A stretch of 64,000 bases of DNA. Origin: Streptomyces sp. NBC_00250. GTDB lineage: Bacteria; Actinomycetota; Actinomycetes; Streptomycetales; Streptomycetaceae. How positions within the stretch are numbered: the stretch's first letter is position 1; each line of letters starts with the position of its first letter. A program made the translations under genes and the position numbers. Below, piece after piece: positions 1 through 8,485 of the stretch. The notes beneath the pieces were generated by a model, which searched no databases, was not told the DNA's origin, and saw nothing but the letters and a program-made list of their open reading frames with translations. The stretch covers positions 3,597,501-3,661,500 of the forward strand of contig NZ_CP108088.1 in assembly GCF_036192275.1 (NCBI RefSeq), written 5' to 3'.

Positions 1-242
1 GCGTCGGTGAAGGAGTTGCGCTCCTTGAGGTCGGCGCCGACGCAGAAGGCCCGGTCGTTCGAGGAGGTGAGCACGGTGACGCGGACGGAGGCGTCGGCCG
101 CGAGCGCGTCGCAGGCGGCACCGAGGGAGCGGGCCATCTCGGAGGACACGGCGTTCATCGCCTTGGGCCGGTCGAGGACCAGCTCGGCGACGTGCCCGTC
201 CCGCCGGACCACGACGAACTCACCAAAACGCTGCTCGGACAT
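1..242 (-). CDS. enoyl-CoA hydratase/isomerase family protein (partial, N-terminal 80 residues)
   Basis: The first 80 residues of a crotonase-fold protein are present and the rest lies beyond the left edge. They include the N-terminal strand pair, the segment VAELVLDRPKAMNAVSSEM typical of the family, and the oxyanion-hole motif AFCVGADLKER. The ATG at 242-240 is preceded by a GGGAGGG ribosome site about 8 bases upstream. The family hydrates or isomerises enoyl-CoA thioesters, usually in fatty acid or amino acid catabolism; the exact substrate cannot be read from this fragment. A perfect 22-bp palindrome at 266-287 sits just upstream and may control it. Confidence 0.85.
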   Translation of the reverse strand, partial: MSEQRFGEFVVVRRDGHVAELVLDRPKAMNAVSSEMARSLGAACDALAADASVRVTVLTSSNDRAFCVGADLKERNSFTD

Positions 243-265
243 GCCGCACACCCTCCCGATCAAGG

Positions 266-287
266 TCTGTTAACGGCTGTTAACAGA
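266..287. promoter_or_regulatory. Palindromic operator TCTGTTAAC-N4-GTTAACAGA
   Basis: The arms TCTGTTAAC (266-274) and GTTAACAGA (279-287) are exact reverse complements with a 4-base spacer. It lies 24 bases upstream of the enoyl-CoA hydratase start and downstream of the cyclase stop. The core reads GTTAA-N6-TTAAC, which from memory matches the box reported for the TetR-type acyl-CoA repressor AccR in Streptomyces. That assignment is inference; the symmetry is directly visible. Confidence 0.65.
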
Positions 288-302
288 CGTTCACCGGAGA
301 TC

Positions 303-1442
303 CTAGGTGGGACGGCGGGTCAGGAGCCAGGGTTCGACGACGCCGAGGCCGCGGACCGGGCGCTGCCACATCGGCTGGAGCGCGAAGCGGTACGTGGCCG
401 CCTGGCGGCCCTCCTTCTCCGCGCGGACGGCCTCCTCGGCGGCCTCCGTCTCCGAGACGGGCGCCTCCCTCGTCCTGGACAGCTCCTCCGCGAGCGCGCC
501 GTCGACGAGGACGGCGTCCTTCGGCGCTATCGAGGTGAGGCGGCTGGCCAGGTTCACGGTGGTGCCGAAGACGTCGCCCATCCGGGTCGTCACGGTGCCG
601 AAGGCGATGCCTACGCGCAGTGCGGGCATCGTCTCGTCGTGGCTGAGGGTCTCGATGAGCCGCAGCGCGATCTCGGCGGCCGTGCCGGCGTCGTCGGCGG
701 CGTACAGGACCTCGTCGCCGAGGGTCTTGATGAGCCGGCCGCCGTGCGCGGCGACCAGGTCGGCGCAGGTGGTCTCGAAGGCCTCGACGAGCTCGCCGAG
801 CTCCTCCTCCTCCAGGCGCCGGGTGAGCCGGGTGAAGCCGACGAGGTCCGCGAAGCCGACGGCGAGCCGCCGGTCGACCATCTCGTCGTCGTCGGCCGCC
901 TGCACGACCCGGCCGGTGGCGGCGGCGAGCTGGCGCCGCCAGACGTAGATGAGGAACTCCTCCAGCTCGGGCAGGAGCAGCTCGACCAGCGGGTACGTCA
1001 TCTCGGTGCGGGTCATGCCGGGCTCGGGCGGCTCGGTGAGGCCCTCCAGGAAGGAGTCGATCTGCCACTCGGCGAGCCGGGCGGTGGTCTGCCCGGTGGA
1101 GCGGGCGACCTGGACGGCCATCGGCTCGCTGAGCAACCCGGCCTCGACGAGACCGGCGAGCCGGCGCAGGGCGAGGACGTCGGCCTCGGTGAGCGCCTTG
1201 GCCTGGCCGATGTCGGCGAAGCCCATGGCGCGCCAGAAGCGGGAGGCGAGTTCCATGGAGACGCCGGCGGTGCGGGCGGCCTGGAACGGGGTGTAGCGGC
1301 GGTCCGCGCCGAGGATGAGCTGTTCGAGGCGGATGGCGAGCGGGTCGTCGCTCGGCTCGGCCGTGTGGTCGACCTCGTGGTGGGGGGTGGGGTACGTGGG
1401 AGGCTCGGGCGCGCCGCCCTCGTTCTCGTCGTCGACGGTCAC
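303..1442 (-). CDS. cya: class III adenylate/guanylate cyclase
   Basis: Soluble 379-residue nucleotidyl cyclase expected to make cAMP from ATP. The GTG at 1442-1440 is chosen because AGGAGG lies about 7 bases upstream. Roughly residues 35-185 are a helical regulatory region and residues 193-325 form the CHD catalytic domain. Visible catalytic residues are the metal-binding Asp199 (FADLVGF) and Asp243 (TLGDEV), base-selecting Lys239, and Asn297/Arg301 in TVNLASR. There are no membrane segments. Position next to birA and the carboxylase genes, and the domain layout, match the single Streptomyces cya, whose cAMP is linked to germination. Lys239 favours adenine over guanine, so adenylate cyclase is the better reading. 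Confidence 0.9.
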   Translation of the reverse strand: MTVDDENEGGAPEPPTYPTPHHEVDHTAEPSDDPLAIRLEQLILGADRRYTPFQAARTAGVSMELASRFWRAMGFADIGQAKALTEADVLALRRLAGLVEAGLLSEPMAVQVARSTGQTTARLAEWQIDSFLEGLTEPPEPGMTRTEMTYPLVELLLPELEEFLIYVWRRQLAAATGRVVQAADDDEMVDRRLAVGFADLVGFTRLTRRLEEEELGELVEAFETTCADLVAAHGGRLIKTLGDEVLYAADDAGTAAEIALRLIETLSHDETMPALRVGIAFGTVTTRMGDVFGTTVNLASRLTSIAPKDAVLVDGALAEELSRTREAPVSETEAAEEAVRAEKEGRQAATYRFALQPMWQRPVRGLGVVEPWLLTRRPT

Positions 1443-1703
1443 CGGCCGCCTCCTGCCCGTTCCCTGCCCACTTGCCCTGCCGATCTGTCGCCTGGGATCG
1501 CGCTCCACGATACGACAGCTGTGGGCTGGCTCACGCCTTAACGGCTGCCGCCTGTGTTCCGGGGCCTGTCGTGCGGGCCCTCCTGTCGTGCGAGGCCCTT
1601 GGGCGCGCGGGCCCTCGGGGTGGCCGGACTGGAGGGCGCCGCGCGCTGGTGGGGTGGGCCCACCCGTCCCGCCCCTGGCGGAACGCATGCCCACACCGGG
1701 GGG

Positions 1704-2555
1704 TCAGGTGGCCGATCGCAGGTGGACGATGTCGCCCGCGCCCACCGCTTCCGTGCCGCCGCCCTCCGTGGCGACGACCAGGCGGCCGTCGCCGTCCAGG
1801 GCGACCGCTTCGCCTTCCAGCATGCGTTCGCCGGGGAGGTCGGCCCTGACGCGGCGGCCGAGGGTCGCGCAGCCGGCCGTGTACGCCTCCTGGAGTCCGG
1901 AGGCGGCGGGGTCGCCGTCCGCCCGCACCCAGGTCCTGTACCACTCCTCGAAGGAGCGCAGGACGGCCCGCAGGAGGGTGTCGCGGTCGGTGGAGACCGC
2001 GTCGGCGAGGAGGAGGGAGCCTGCGGCCGGGACGGGGAGTTCTTCCTCGCGGAGGGTGACGTTGATGCCGAGGCCGACGACGACGCCGTCCGCTCCGGCC
2101 CGCTCCGCGAGGATGCCGCCGGTCTTGCGTTCCTCGCCCGCGACGGAAACCAGGAGGTCGTTGGGCCACTTGAGGGAGATGTCGACCCCGGCGGCCTTCG
2201 CGAGGCCCGTCGACGCGGCCACGCCGGTGAGCAGCGGGAGCCAGCCCCAGCGCTGGACGGGCACCTCCGGCTTGAGGAGGACGGAGAGGAAGAGCCCGGA
2301 GCGTGCGGGGGCCGTCCAGCTGCGGTCGAGGCGGCCGCGGCCGGAGGTCTGCTCCTCGGCGACGAGTACGGCGCCCTCGGGCAGCTCGTCGGCGCGGGCG
2401 GTGAGGTCGCTGTTGGTGGATCCGGTGCCGGTGACCACGTCGAGCGAGGTCCACAGGCCCTCGGGAAGGACGAGGGCGCGGCGCAGTGCGGGGGCGTTCA
2501 GCGGGGGCCGGTCGAGGTCGGACCAGGGTCCGCCGGAGCCTTGGGAGGACGTCAT
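1704..2555 (-). CDS. birA: biotin--[acetyl-CoA carboxylase] ligase
   Basis: This 283-residue ligase activates biotin with ATP and attaches it to the carrier lysine of acyl-CoA carboxylases. Motifs are the biotinyl-AMP loop SGRGRLDRSW at 71-80, KWPNDLL at 129-135 and ERKTGGIL near 142-149, followed by a small C-terminal SH3-like domain. There is no N-terminal winged helix, so it is an enzyme only and not an E. coli type repressor. It is divergent from pccB and close to accA2, which carries the biotin lysine it modifies. The start has no Shine-Dalgarno sequence; instead TAGTCT lies 7 bases before the ATG, indicating a leaderless transcript. Confidence 0.92.
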   Translation of the reverse strand: MTSSQGSGGPWSDLDRPPLNAPALRRALVLPEGLWTSLDVVTGTGSTNSDLTARADELPEGAVLVAEEQTSGRGRLDRSWTAPARSGLFLSVLLKPEVPVQRWGWLPLLTGVAASTGLAKAAGVDISLKWPNDLLVSVAGEERKTGGILAERAGADGVVVGLGINVTLREEELPVPAAGSLLLADAVSTDRDTLLRAVLRSFEEWYRTWVRADGDPAASGLQEAYTAGCATLGRRVRADLPGERMLEGEAVALDGDGRLVVATEGGGTEAVGAGDIVHLRSAT

Positions 2556-2562
2556 GCAAGCC

Positions 2563-2568
2563 AGACTA
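2563..2568 (-). promoter_or_regulatory. -10 box of leaderless birA promoter
   Basis: Reading the minus strand, TAGTCT is followed by 7 bases and then the birA ATG. TANNNT at this distance puts the transcription start at or next to the A of ATG. Confidence 0.6.
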
Positions 2569-2609
2569 GGTGTGGCAAAGACCGCAGTGCCGAACCGTAT
2601 CCGCGTCGA

Positions 2610-2633
2610 TACGCTACGGCTCAGTAGCTGAGC
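2610..2633 (+). promoter_or_regulatory. putative pccB -10 box and palindrome GCTCAG-TAG-CTGAGC
   Basis: TACGCT at 2610-2615 is a plausible -10 hexamer. It is followed at once by a perfect inverted repeat (arms 2619-2624 and 2628-2633) that would overlap the transcription start. The leader to the pccB ATG would be about 68 bases. The placement suits an operator, but no regulator is assigned. Confidence 0.4.
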
Positions 2634-2689
2634 AGTAGCCCATTCGTAGTCAACGAACCCCCCGTGACCAGGCAGGGAGCCGCATCCCG

Positions 2690-4282
2690 ATGTCCGAGCC
2701 GGCAGAGCAGTACGAGATCGACATTCACACGACCGCAGGCAAGATCGCGGACCTCAAGCGCCGTATCGACGAGGCCACCCACGCCGGCTCGGAGCGTGCG
2801 GTGGAGAAGCAGCACGCGAAGGGCAAGCTGACCGCGCGCGAGCGGATCGCCCTGCTGCTCGACGAGGGTTCCTTCGTCGAGCTGGACGAGCTGGCCCGCC
2901 ACCGGTCGACCAACTTCGGTCTGGAGAAGAACCGGCCGTACGGAGACGGTGTCGTCACCGGCTACGGCACGGTCGACGGGCGCCCGGTCGCCGTGTTCTC
3001 GCAGGACTTCACGGTCTTCGGCGGTGCGCTGGGCGAGACGTACGGCCAGAAGATCATCAAGGTGCTGGACTTCGCGCTGAAGACCGGTTGCCCGGTCGTC
3101 GGCATCAACGACTCCGGTGGCGCCCGCATCCAGGAGGGTGTGAGCGCGCTCGGCATGTACGGCGAGATCTTCCGCCGGAACACCCATGCCTCCGGGGTGA
3201 TCCCGCAGATCTCGCTGATCGTCGGCCCGTGTGCGGGCGGCGCGGTCTACTCCCCCGCGATCACCGACTTCACGGTGATGGTGGACCAGACCTCGCACAT
3301 GTTCATCACGGGTCCCGACGTCATCAAGACGGTGACCGGCGAGGACGTGGGCTTCGAGGAGCTGGGCGGCGCCCGGACGCACAACTCGACCTCGGGCGTG
3401 GCGCACCACATGGCGGGTGACGAGAAGGACGCCATCGAGTACGTGAAGTCCCTGCTGTCCTACCTTCCGTCGAACAACCTCTCGGAGCCGCCGGCCTTCC
3501 CGGAGGTCGCGGAGACCGAGGCGACGGACGAGGACCGCGAGCTGGACACGCTGATCCCGGACTCGGCGAACCAGCCGTACGACATGCACAAGGTCATCGA
3601 GCACGTCCTGGACGACGGTGAGTTCCTGGAGACGCAGGCGCTGTTCGCGCCGAACATCCTGACCGGTTTCGGCCGTGTCGAGGGCTTCCCGGTGGGTGTC
3701 GTCGCGAACCAGCCGATGCAGTTCGCGGGTTGCCTGGACATCGACGCGTCGGAGAAGGCCGCGCGGTTCGTCCGCACCTGCGACGCCTTCAACATCCCGG
3801 TCCTGACCTTCGTGGACGTGCCGGGCTTCCTGCCGGGCGTGGACCAGGAGTACGCCGGCATCATCCGGCGCGGCGCGAAGCTGATCTACGCGTACGCGGA
3901 GGCCACGGTCCCGCTGATCACGGTCATCACGCGGAAGGCCTTCGGCGGCGCGTACGACGTCATGGGCTCCAAGCACCTGGGCGCGGACCTGAACCTGGCC
4001 TGGCCGACGGCGCAGATCGCGGTGATGGGCGCGCAGGGCGCGGTCAACATCCTGCACCGCCGGACGATCGCCGCCGCCGAGGACCAGGATGCGGAGCGGG
4101 CGCGGCTGATGCAGGAGTACGAGGACGCCCTGCTGAACCCGTACACGGCGGCCGAGCGCGGCTACATCGACGGGGTGATCCTGCCGTCGGACACGCGCCC
4201 GCAGATCGTGAAGGGGCTGCGTCAGCTGCGGACGAAGCGGGAATCGCTGCCCCCGAGGAAGCACGGCAACATCCCGCTCTAG
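2690..4282 (+). CDS. pccB: acyl-CoA (propionyl-CoA) carboxylase carboxyltransferase beta subunit
   Basis: The 530-residue carboxyltransferase moves the carboxyl group from carboxybiotin to propionyl-CoA (or acetyl-CoA), giving methylmalonyl-CoA, a polyketide and odd-chain precursor. The N half has [14 protein letters not shown] and a first oxyanion hole in [14 protein letters not shown]; the C half has [10 protein letters not shown] and [13 protein letters not shown]. Length and motifs match the AccD5/PccB type. The start ATG at 2690 follows a GGGAG site. It is followed 33 bases later by the epsilon subunit gene, so the pair is one transcript. The biotin-carrying alpha subunit is the separate accA2 gene at 8486. 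Confidence 0.95.
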   Translation: MSEPAEQYEIDIHTTAGKIADLKRRIDEATHAGSERAVEKQHAKGKLTARERIALLLDEGSFVELDELARHRSTNFGLEKNRPYGDGVVTGYGTVDGRPVAVFSQDFTVFGGALGETYGQKIIKVLDFALKTGCPVVGINDSGGARIQEGVSALGMYGEIFRRNTHASGVIPQISLIVGPCAGGAVYSPAITDFTVMVDQTSHMFITGPDVIKTVTGEDVGFEELGGARTHNSTSGVAHHMAGDEKDAIEYVKSLLSYLPSNNLSEPPAFPEVAETEATDEDRELDTLIPDSANQPYDMHKVIEHVLDDGEFLETQALFAPNILTGFGRVEGFPVGVVANQPMQFAGCLDIDASEKAARFVRTCDAFNIPVLTFVDVPGFLPGVDQEYAGIIRRGAKLIYAYAEATVPLITVITRKAFGGAYDVMGSKHLGADLNLAWPTAQIAVMGAQGAVNILHRRTIAAAEDQDAERARLMQEYEDALLNPYTAAERGYIDGVILPSDTRPQIVKGLRQLRTKRESLPPRKHGNIPL

Positions 4283-4315
4283 GCCTCCCCGGACCTGACC
4301 CTTCAAGGAGTCCAC

Positions 4316-4528
4316 ATGATCAAGGTCGTACGAGGAAACCCGACCCCGGAGGAGTTGGCCGCCGCACTGGCGGTGGTTCAGGCCCGGGCCGCGGCGACGG
4401 CGGCGGCGTCCGCCGAGAGCGGCGGCCCGGCGGTGCCGGAGGGGTGGTCGGACCCGTCCCGGATCGCGCGTTCGGTACGGCCCCGCCCGGGCCCGCGGGC
4501 GTGGGCACGGTCGTACTGGCCGGTGTAG
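4316..4528 (+). CDS. accE: acyl-CoA carboxylase epsilon subunit
   Basis: A 70-residue accessory subunit that stabilises and stimulates the actinobacterial carboxylase made of PccB and AccA2. It begins with the family signature IKVVRGNPTPEELAALLAV-like strand and helix (residues 2-24), has an Ala/Arg-rich middle, and ends with a Trp-Ala-Arg-Ser-Tyr-Trp-Pro type tail. CAAGGAG lies 5 bases before the ATG. It follows pccB by 33 bases and is closed by the hairpin at 4548-4584. Confidence 0.9.
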   Translation: MIKVVRGNPTPEELAAALAVVQARAAATAAASAESGGPAVPEGWSDPSRIARSVRPRPGPRAWARSYWPV

Positions 4529-4547
4529 TCGCGGGTCGGCACGCGAG

Positions 4548-4584
4548 GAAGGGCCGGACTCCCCGGGTGGGGGTCCGGCCCTTC
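4548..4584. terminator. bidirectional terminator hairpin accE / MFS
   Basis: A 12-bp perfect stem (4548-4559 with 4573-4584, arm GAAGGGCCGGAC) with a 13-base loop sits between convergent genes. There is no strong T tract, as is usual in Streptomyces. Confidence 0.75.
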
Positions 4585-4602
4585 TCGTGTCCCTGTCACC
4601 CG

Positions 4603-5979
4603 TCACGTGCGGCGCAGGAAGACGCCGGCCAGGACGGCTCCGGCCACGACGATGGCGGCGTTGACGAGGACCGCGAGCCCGATGCCGTCGAGGAGCACGG
4701 GGGAGGTGACGACGACGGCGCTCATGATCGGGGTGCCCATGGTGATGCCGATCTGCTGGGTCATGGTCGCGAGGCCGGTCGCCGTGCCCTGCTCGTGGTC
4801 GGGGATCCCGGAGGTGGCGGTGACCATGAAGCCGACGATCGCGAGCATGTTGCCGACGCCGCCGGCGAAGGTCGCGGCGAGCAGCAGCCAGAGGCTGCCG
4901 CGGTCGTCGCCGAGGCCGTAGAGGGCGAGGGTCGCGGCGGCCTGGAGGAGGCCTCCGGCGACGAGGGCGGTACGGGCGCCGAAGCGGCCGATGAAGCGGG
5001 AGGCGAACACCCCGCCGAGGACCGTGCCCGCGCCGAGGACGCCGAAGGAGAGGCCGGCGGCGAGCGGGGAGAAGCCGAGGACGTCCTGGAGGTACAGGGT
5101 CATCAGGAAGACCAGGGAGGTCTCGGTGACGAAGGCGACGAGCCCGGCGACGTTGCCCCAGACGACGGTGCGGCGGGTGAGGATCCGTACGGGTACCAGG
5201 GGCGAGGCGGCCCGCCGCTCGATGAACCAGAAGGCGACGAGCAGGGCGACGCCGAGGACGAGGGCCAGGGGTTCGGTCGTCAGGCCGTAGACCAGGGCGA
5301 GGAGTCCGCCGGTGACGGTGATCGCGCCGGGTACGTCGAGGCGGGGCCGGACGGCGGGGCGGCTCTCGGTGAGGACGGCGGGGGCGACGAGGAGGACGGC
5401 GAGGGCCACCGGCACGTTGACGAGGAACGCCCAGCGCCAGGAGAGCAGGTCGGTGAGGACGCCGCCGAGGATCGCGCCGGTGGTGAAGCCCGCGGACATG
5501 AGGGCTCCGTTGAGACCGAGCGCCCGTGCGCGCAGGGGGCCCTCGGGGAAGGCGGCGGTGAGCAGGGAGAGTCCGGCGGGGGTGACGGCCGCGGTGGCGA
5601 GGCCTTGGGCGACGCGGGCCGCCATCAGCATCTCGGGGCCGGTGGCGAGGCCGCCGACGAGGGAGGAGGCGCCGAGGAGCGCCATGCCGCCGAGGAAGAG
5701 GCGGCGGCGTCCGACGAGGTCGGCGACGCGCCCGAAGAGCAGGGTGAAGCCGGCGGCGGCGAGGGCGAAGGCGGTGGCGATCCACTGGAGGCCGCCGAGG
5801 CTGAAGCCGAGTCCTTGACCGATGACGGGCAGTGCGACGTTCAGGATCGAGAAGTCGACGGCCAGCATGAACTGGGCGACGAGGAGGACGACGAGGACGA
5901 GCCGCATCCGGCCGGTCATCCGGGTGTCCGGGTGTTCCGTGGAGGTGGGAGTGGGTGTGGGGAGATCGAGGGCAACCAT
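4603..5979 (-). CDS. MFS drug exporter (DHA2/EmrB-QacA type)
   Basis: A 458-residue integral membrane protein with about 14 predicted hydrophobic segments. It opens with QFMLAVDFSILNVALPVIGQGLGF, the DHA2 motif D1 region, and has the loop motif GRVADLVGRRRLFLGG between segments 2 and 3. It is probably a proton-driven exporter of hydrophobic compounds. It is divergent from a TetR repressor across a short region that contains the palindrome at 5991-6016, which covers the MFS ribosome site (AAGGGG). This is the usual repressor/pump arrangement, so the pump is probably induced by its own substrate. Confidence 0.88.
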   Translation of the reverse strand: MVALDLPTPTPTSTEHPDTRMTGRMRLVLVVLLVAQFMLAVDFSILNVALPVIGQGLGFSLGGLQWIATAFALAAAGFTLLFGRVADLVGRRRLFLGGMALLGASSLVGGLATGPEMLMAARVAQGLATAAVTPAGLSLLTAAFPEGPLRARALGLNGALMSAGFTTGAILGGVLTDLLSWRWAFLVNVPVALAVLLVAPAVLTESRPAVRPRLDVPGAITVTGGLLALVYGLTTEPLALVLGVALLVAFWFIERRAASPLVPVRILTRRTVVWGNVAGLVAFVTETSLVFLMTLYLQDVLGFSPLAAGLSFGVLGAGTVLGGVFASRFIGRFGARTALVAGGLLQAAATLALYGLGDDRGSLWLLLAATFAGGVGNMLAIVGFMVTATSGIPDHEQGTATGLATMTQQIGITMGTPIMSAVVVTSPVLLDGIGLAVLVNAAIVVAGAVLAGVFLRRT

Positions 5980-5990
5980 GAGCGCGACCC

Positions 5991-6016
5991 CTTAATGGGA
6001 GACTGGTTCCGTTAAG
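5991..6016. promoter_or_regulatory. putative TetR operator between MFS exporter and tetR
   Basis: Imperfect 26-bp palindrome: CTTAATGGGA at 5991-6000 and TTCCGTTAAG at 6007-6016 match at 8 of 10 positions, with a 6-base centre. A further GTTAATGGAA half-site follows at about 6046. It overlaps the MFS translation initiation region and lies upstream of the divergent TetR gene, so one dimer could repress both. Confidence 0.55.
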
Positions 6017-6067
6017 ATGTCCCGTACCGTAGCAGAGTCGATGGCGTTAATGGAACAGGAGACCCAT

Positions 6068-6691
6068 TTGACCGAGAGCCAGCCGGCCTCGCCCGGCACC
6101 CTGCGTCCCGGCGGCCGCACCGCGAAGGTCCGCAGGGCCGTCCTCGACGCCACCCAGGACGCCCTCGCCGACACCGGCTTCCACGCCCTGAACATGGACC
6201 GGATCGCCGCGACCGCGGGCGTCGGCAAAACGACCGTGTACCGCCGCTGGGGCTCGCCCGTCGGCCTGGTCACCGACCTCCTGCACGACATGGCCGAGCA
6301 GTCCCTGCCCGCCTCCGACACCGGCAGCCTCGCGGGCGACCTGCGGGCCAACGCCGAACTCGTACGGGACACCCTCACCGACCCCCGGATGGGCGCCGTC
6401 TTCCGCGCGGTCATCGCCGCGGCCGCCTGCGACGAGGAGTGCGCCCGCGCGCTCGCCGACTTCTACCGGACCAGGCTCGGCGAATGGGCGCCCGTCGTCG
6501 CCAAGGGCGCCACCCGCGGCGAGATCCCGGCGGAGACGGACCCGACGGAGCTGCTCCGCGCCGTCTCCGCGCCGCTGTACTACCGCTTCACCGTCACCCG
6601 CGAGGAACTCACCGGGGAAGTGACGGAACGGGCGGTCACGGCGGCCCTCGCGGCGGCGCGGGACGGGGTGTTCATCCGGGCGCGGCCCTGA
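6068..6691 (+). CDS. TetR/AcrR family transcriptional repressor
   Basis: A 207-residue regulator. The TTG at 6068 is preferred because AGGAG (6057-6061) is 6 bases upstream. In-frame ATGs at 6017, 6041 and 6050 exist, but the first two would add a TTA codon and would overlap the palindrome or a half-site. The helix-turn-helix spans about residues 17-63 (ALADTGFHALNMDRIAATAGVGKTTVYRRW). The rest is a TetR_C-type ligand and dimer domain. It is divergent from the MFS pump and presumably represses it. Confidence 0.88.
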   Translation: MTESQPASPGTLRPGGRTAKVRRAVLDATQDALADTGFHALNMDRIAATAGVGKTTVYRRWGSPVGLVTDLLHDMAEQSLPASDTGSLAGDLRANAELVRDTLTDPRMGAVFRAVIAAAACDEECARALADFYRTRLGEWAPVVAKGATRGEIPAETDPTELLRAVSAPLYYRFTVTREELTGEVTERAVTAALAAARDGVFIRARP

Positions 6692-6730
6692 GGCGACCTT
6701 CCGTTCGTCCGCGAATAGTCCTTCGACACC

Positions 6731-6762
6731 GGGGCGGCTGAGTATCCGTACTCAGGCGCCCC
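6731..6762 (+). terminator. terminator hairpin after tetR
   Basis: 14-base arms at 6731-6744 and 6749-6762 with one mismatch and a TCCG loop, 40 bases after the tetR stop. Confidence 0.55.
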
Positions 6763-6789
6763 GCCCGTCGCACCCGCAGGATCGGAGGC

Positions 6790-6918
6790 ATGCTGTGGTC
6801 GGACCCGAAGAATCAGCCGCCGAAGTTCCTGCGCGACATGCAGGCGAAGCTTCGCCGCGCGGGCATACTGCTCGCCCTGGCGATGGTGGTGGCGATGTTC
6901 GTGGTCAACGCGCGCTGA
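6790..6918 (+). CDS. small single-pass membrane protein, 42 residues
   Basis: The ATG at 6790 is preceded by AGGATCGGAGG. The product starts [18 protein letters not shown], has a basic stretch KLRRAG, then one hydrophobic helix [15 protein letters not shown] and a short tail ending at the TGA at 6916-6918. An N-terminal basic segment followed by the helix suggests the C terminus faces outward or the protein inserts as a simple anchor. I do not recognise a function. It lies alone between the tetR hairpin and maf. Confidence 0.65.
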   Translation: MLWSDPKNQPPKFLRDMQAKLRRAGILLALAMVVAMFVVNAR

Positions 6919-6991
6919 CGCCCCGGCCCACCTCGACGGGCTCCCACGGGCTTCGGCGGGCCTTCGACGCGAAGGGGGCCCCGCGACTGGC

Positions 6992-6997
6992 TACGCT
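6992..6997 (+). promoter_or_regulatory. -10 box of leaderless maf promoter
   Basis: TACGCT lies 6 bases before the maf ATG at 7004, with no ribosome site between them. Confidence 0.55.
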
Positions 6998-7003
6998 GCC
7001 CCC

Positions 7004-7609
7004 ATGACTGCTGATCCGCGCCGTGTCGTGCTCGCCTCCGCCTCCCCCGCCCGCCTCAACCTGCTCCGGCAGGCCGGGCTCGCCCCCGAGGTGATCGTGA
7101 GCGGGGTCGACGAGGACAAGCTGCACGCCCCGACCCCGGCCGAGCTCGCGCTCGCCCTCGCGGAGGCGAAGGCCGCCCATGTGGCCGCCCGGCCCGAGGT
7201 GTTCGGCGCCCTGGTCATCGGCTGCGACTCGGTCCTGGAGCTCGACAAGCAGGCCCTCGGCAAGCCGGCGGACGCCGAGGAGGCCACCGCCCGCTGGAAG
7301 GCGATGCGCGGCCGGGTCGGCATCCTCCAGACCGGCCACTGCGTGTACGACACGGCCGCCAAGCGCTACGAGTCGGCGACGGCCTCCACCGTGGTCCGCT
7401 TCGGCGAGCCGACGGACGACGAGATCGCGGCGTACGTGGCGAGCGGCGAACCGCTGCACGTGGCGGGCGCGTTCACCCTGGACGGGCGCTCGGCGCCGTT
7501 CATCGACGGCATCGACGGCGACCCGGGCAATGTGATCGGCCTGTCGCTGCCGCTGCTGCGCACGCTCCTCGGGAAGCTGGGCGTGCAGATCACCGACCTC
7601 TGGACCTGA
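7004..7609 (+). CDS. maf: Maf-family nucleoside triphosphate pyrophosphatase
   Basis: A 201-residue cytoplasmic house-cleaning enzyme that hydrolyses non-canonical or excess dTTP/UTP-like nucleotides to monophosphates and pyrophosphate. The family opening [19 protein letters not shown] (residues 6-24) is present. So are the catalytic Asp segment [18 protein letters not shown] and a C-terminal [18 protein letters not shown]. Length is normal. It is transcribed from its own leaderless promoter and has no obvious operon partner. Confidence 0.92.
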   Translation: MTADPRRVVLASASPARLNLLRQAGLAPEVIVSGVDEDKLHAPTPAELALALAEAKAAHVAARPEVFGALVIGCDSVLELDKQALGKPADAEEATARWKAMRGRVGILQTGHCVYDTAAKRYESATASTVVRFGEPTDDEIAAYVASGEPLHVAGAFTLDGRSAPFIDGIDGDPGNVIGLSLPLLRTLLGKLGVQITDLWT

Positions 7610-7659
7610 GGGCCGCGGAACGTCGGCGCCGGTGGCCGTCCCGGCCCGCCCGGCGGCGG

Positions 7660-8130
7660 TTACGCGGGCGCCGGCGCTTCCTCGCGGGGTTCCTCGCGGC
7701 GCTCTTCCCCGCGGTGCTCGGCACTCTTGCCGTACGCCACGAGGGTGAGCACGATCAGGCCGAGTACGAGCATCATGAAGGCGAAGGCGCCCCAGCCGAT
7801 CAGGCCGAGGGTGACCGCGCCGAGGAGGCCGTGCACGACCGCGCAGCCGATGAGCAGGCCCCGGCCGATCCGGCCGGGCCGGCGGTCGCGGATGCCCGCG
7901 ACGAGGGCGACGAGGCCGCACAGGGCGAGGGCGACGCCGGAGCCGATGCCCAGCGCCCAGGTGCCGGTGTACATCGCGTCGGGGTCCATGCCGTCGAGGG
8001 ACATCGTCTGGACCTTGACGAACCGTGCCATCACGGCGTTGATCGCGACGATCCCGGGTGCCTCGAGGAACAGCACCGCCGCCGTCACGAGAGCTATCGG
8101 TCTGCGGGCCACCTCGGCCACCCCCTGCAT
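7660..8130 (-). CDS. four-helix integral membrane protein of unknown function
   Basis: A 156-residue protein read from the ATG at 8130-8128. It has hydrophobic segments near residues 11-30 (ALVTAAVLFLEAPGIVAINA), 60-80, 93-112 and 115-137, then a charged tail rich in Glu, Arg and Ala (AEHRGEERREEPREEAP). Longer reading upstream is possible, but that part is Arg/Pro-rich and not membrane-like. A GTG six bases further in is an alternative start. No catalytic motif is visible. It is convergent with maf. Confidence 0.7.
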   Translation of the reverse strand: MQGVAEVARRPIALVTAAVLFLEAPGIVAINAVMARFVKVQTMSLDGMDPDAMYTGTWALGIGSGVALALCGLVALVAGIRDRRPGRIGRGLLIGCAVVHGLLGAVTLGLIGWGAFAFMMLVLGLIVLTLVAYGKSAEHRGEERREEPREEAPAPA

Positions 8131-8429
8131 ACGACTGTTACCGACAGTACGATCGACAGCGCGAAGGCTACTGGCCGGTAAACCTCTGGACAAGAGTGCG
8201 CACACGACCGGCGACGGCGGACGGCAGGGCAAAGAATCACTGGGCCATTCGTAGGGACTCGACAAAGAAACCCGAATGGCGACTGGCCGCATGAACAGAG
8301 ACCTGCGCCACACCTCGGAGCTACTGTGCCGTAAAGGAACCCTGCGTACCGTGGTGCGACAAGGGAATTCACGACCCGAGCAGGCCCGGGGTCACGCTCC
8401 GTGTGGGCAAGCTCACCACTGGGGACGGG

Positions 8430-8459
8430 TCGAAAGGCCGTGTCGGCAGTCCCTAAACT
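8430..8459 (+). promoter_or_regulatory. putative accA2 promoter
   Basis: TCGAAA at 8430-8435 and TAAACT at 8454-8459 are spaced 18 bases apart and give a leader of about 20 bases. The stretch 8131-8485 has no convincing gene. Besides this promoter it shows only an in-frame, non-conserved upstream extension of accA2. Confidence 0.45.
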
Positions 8460-8485
8460 CAGCTTGTTTCAAGGAGGGAGCCATC

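Noticed and set aside
1443..1694. Longer N terminus for the cyclase
   Set aside because: The extension is Arg/Pro/Gly-rich and unlike any domain, and AGGAGG directly precedes the GTG at 1442.
2621..5785. Very long open frame of over 1000 codons on the minus strand
   Set aside because: It is the high-GC antisense shadow of pccB and of the MFS gene in another frame: Arg/Asp/His-rich composition, no domain, no ribosome site.
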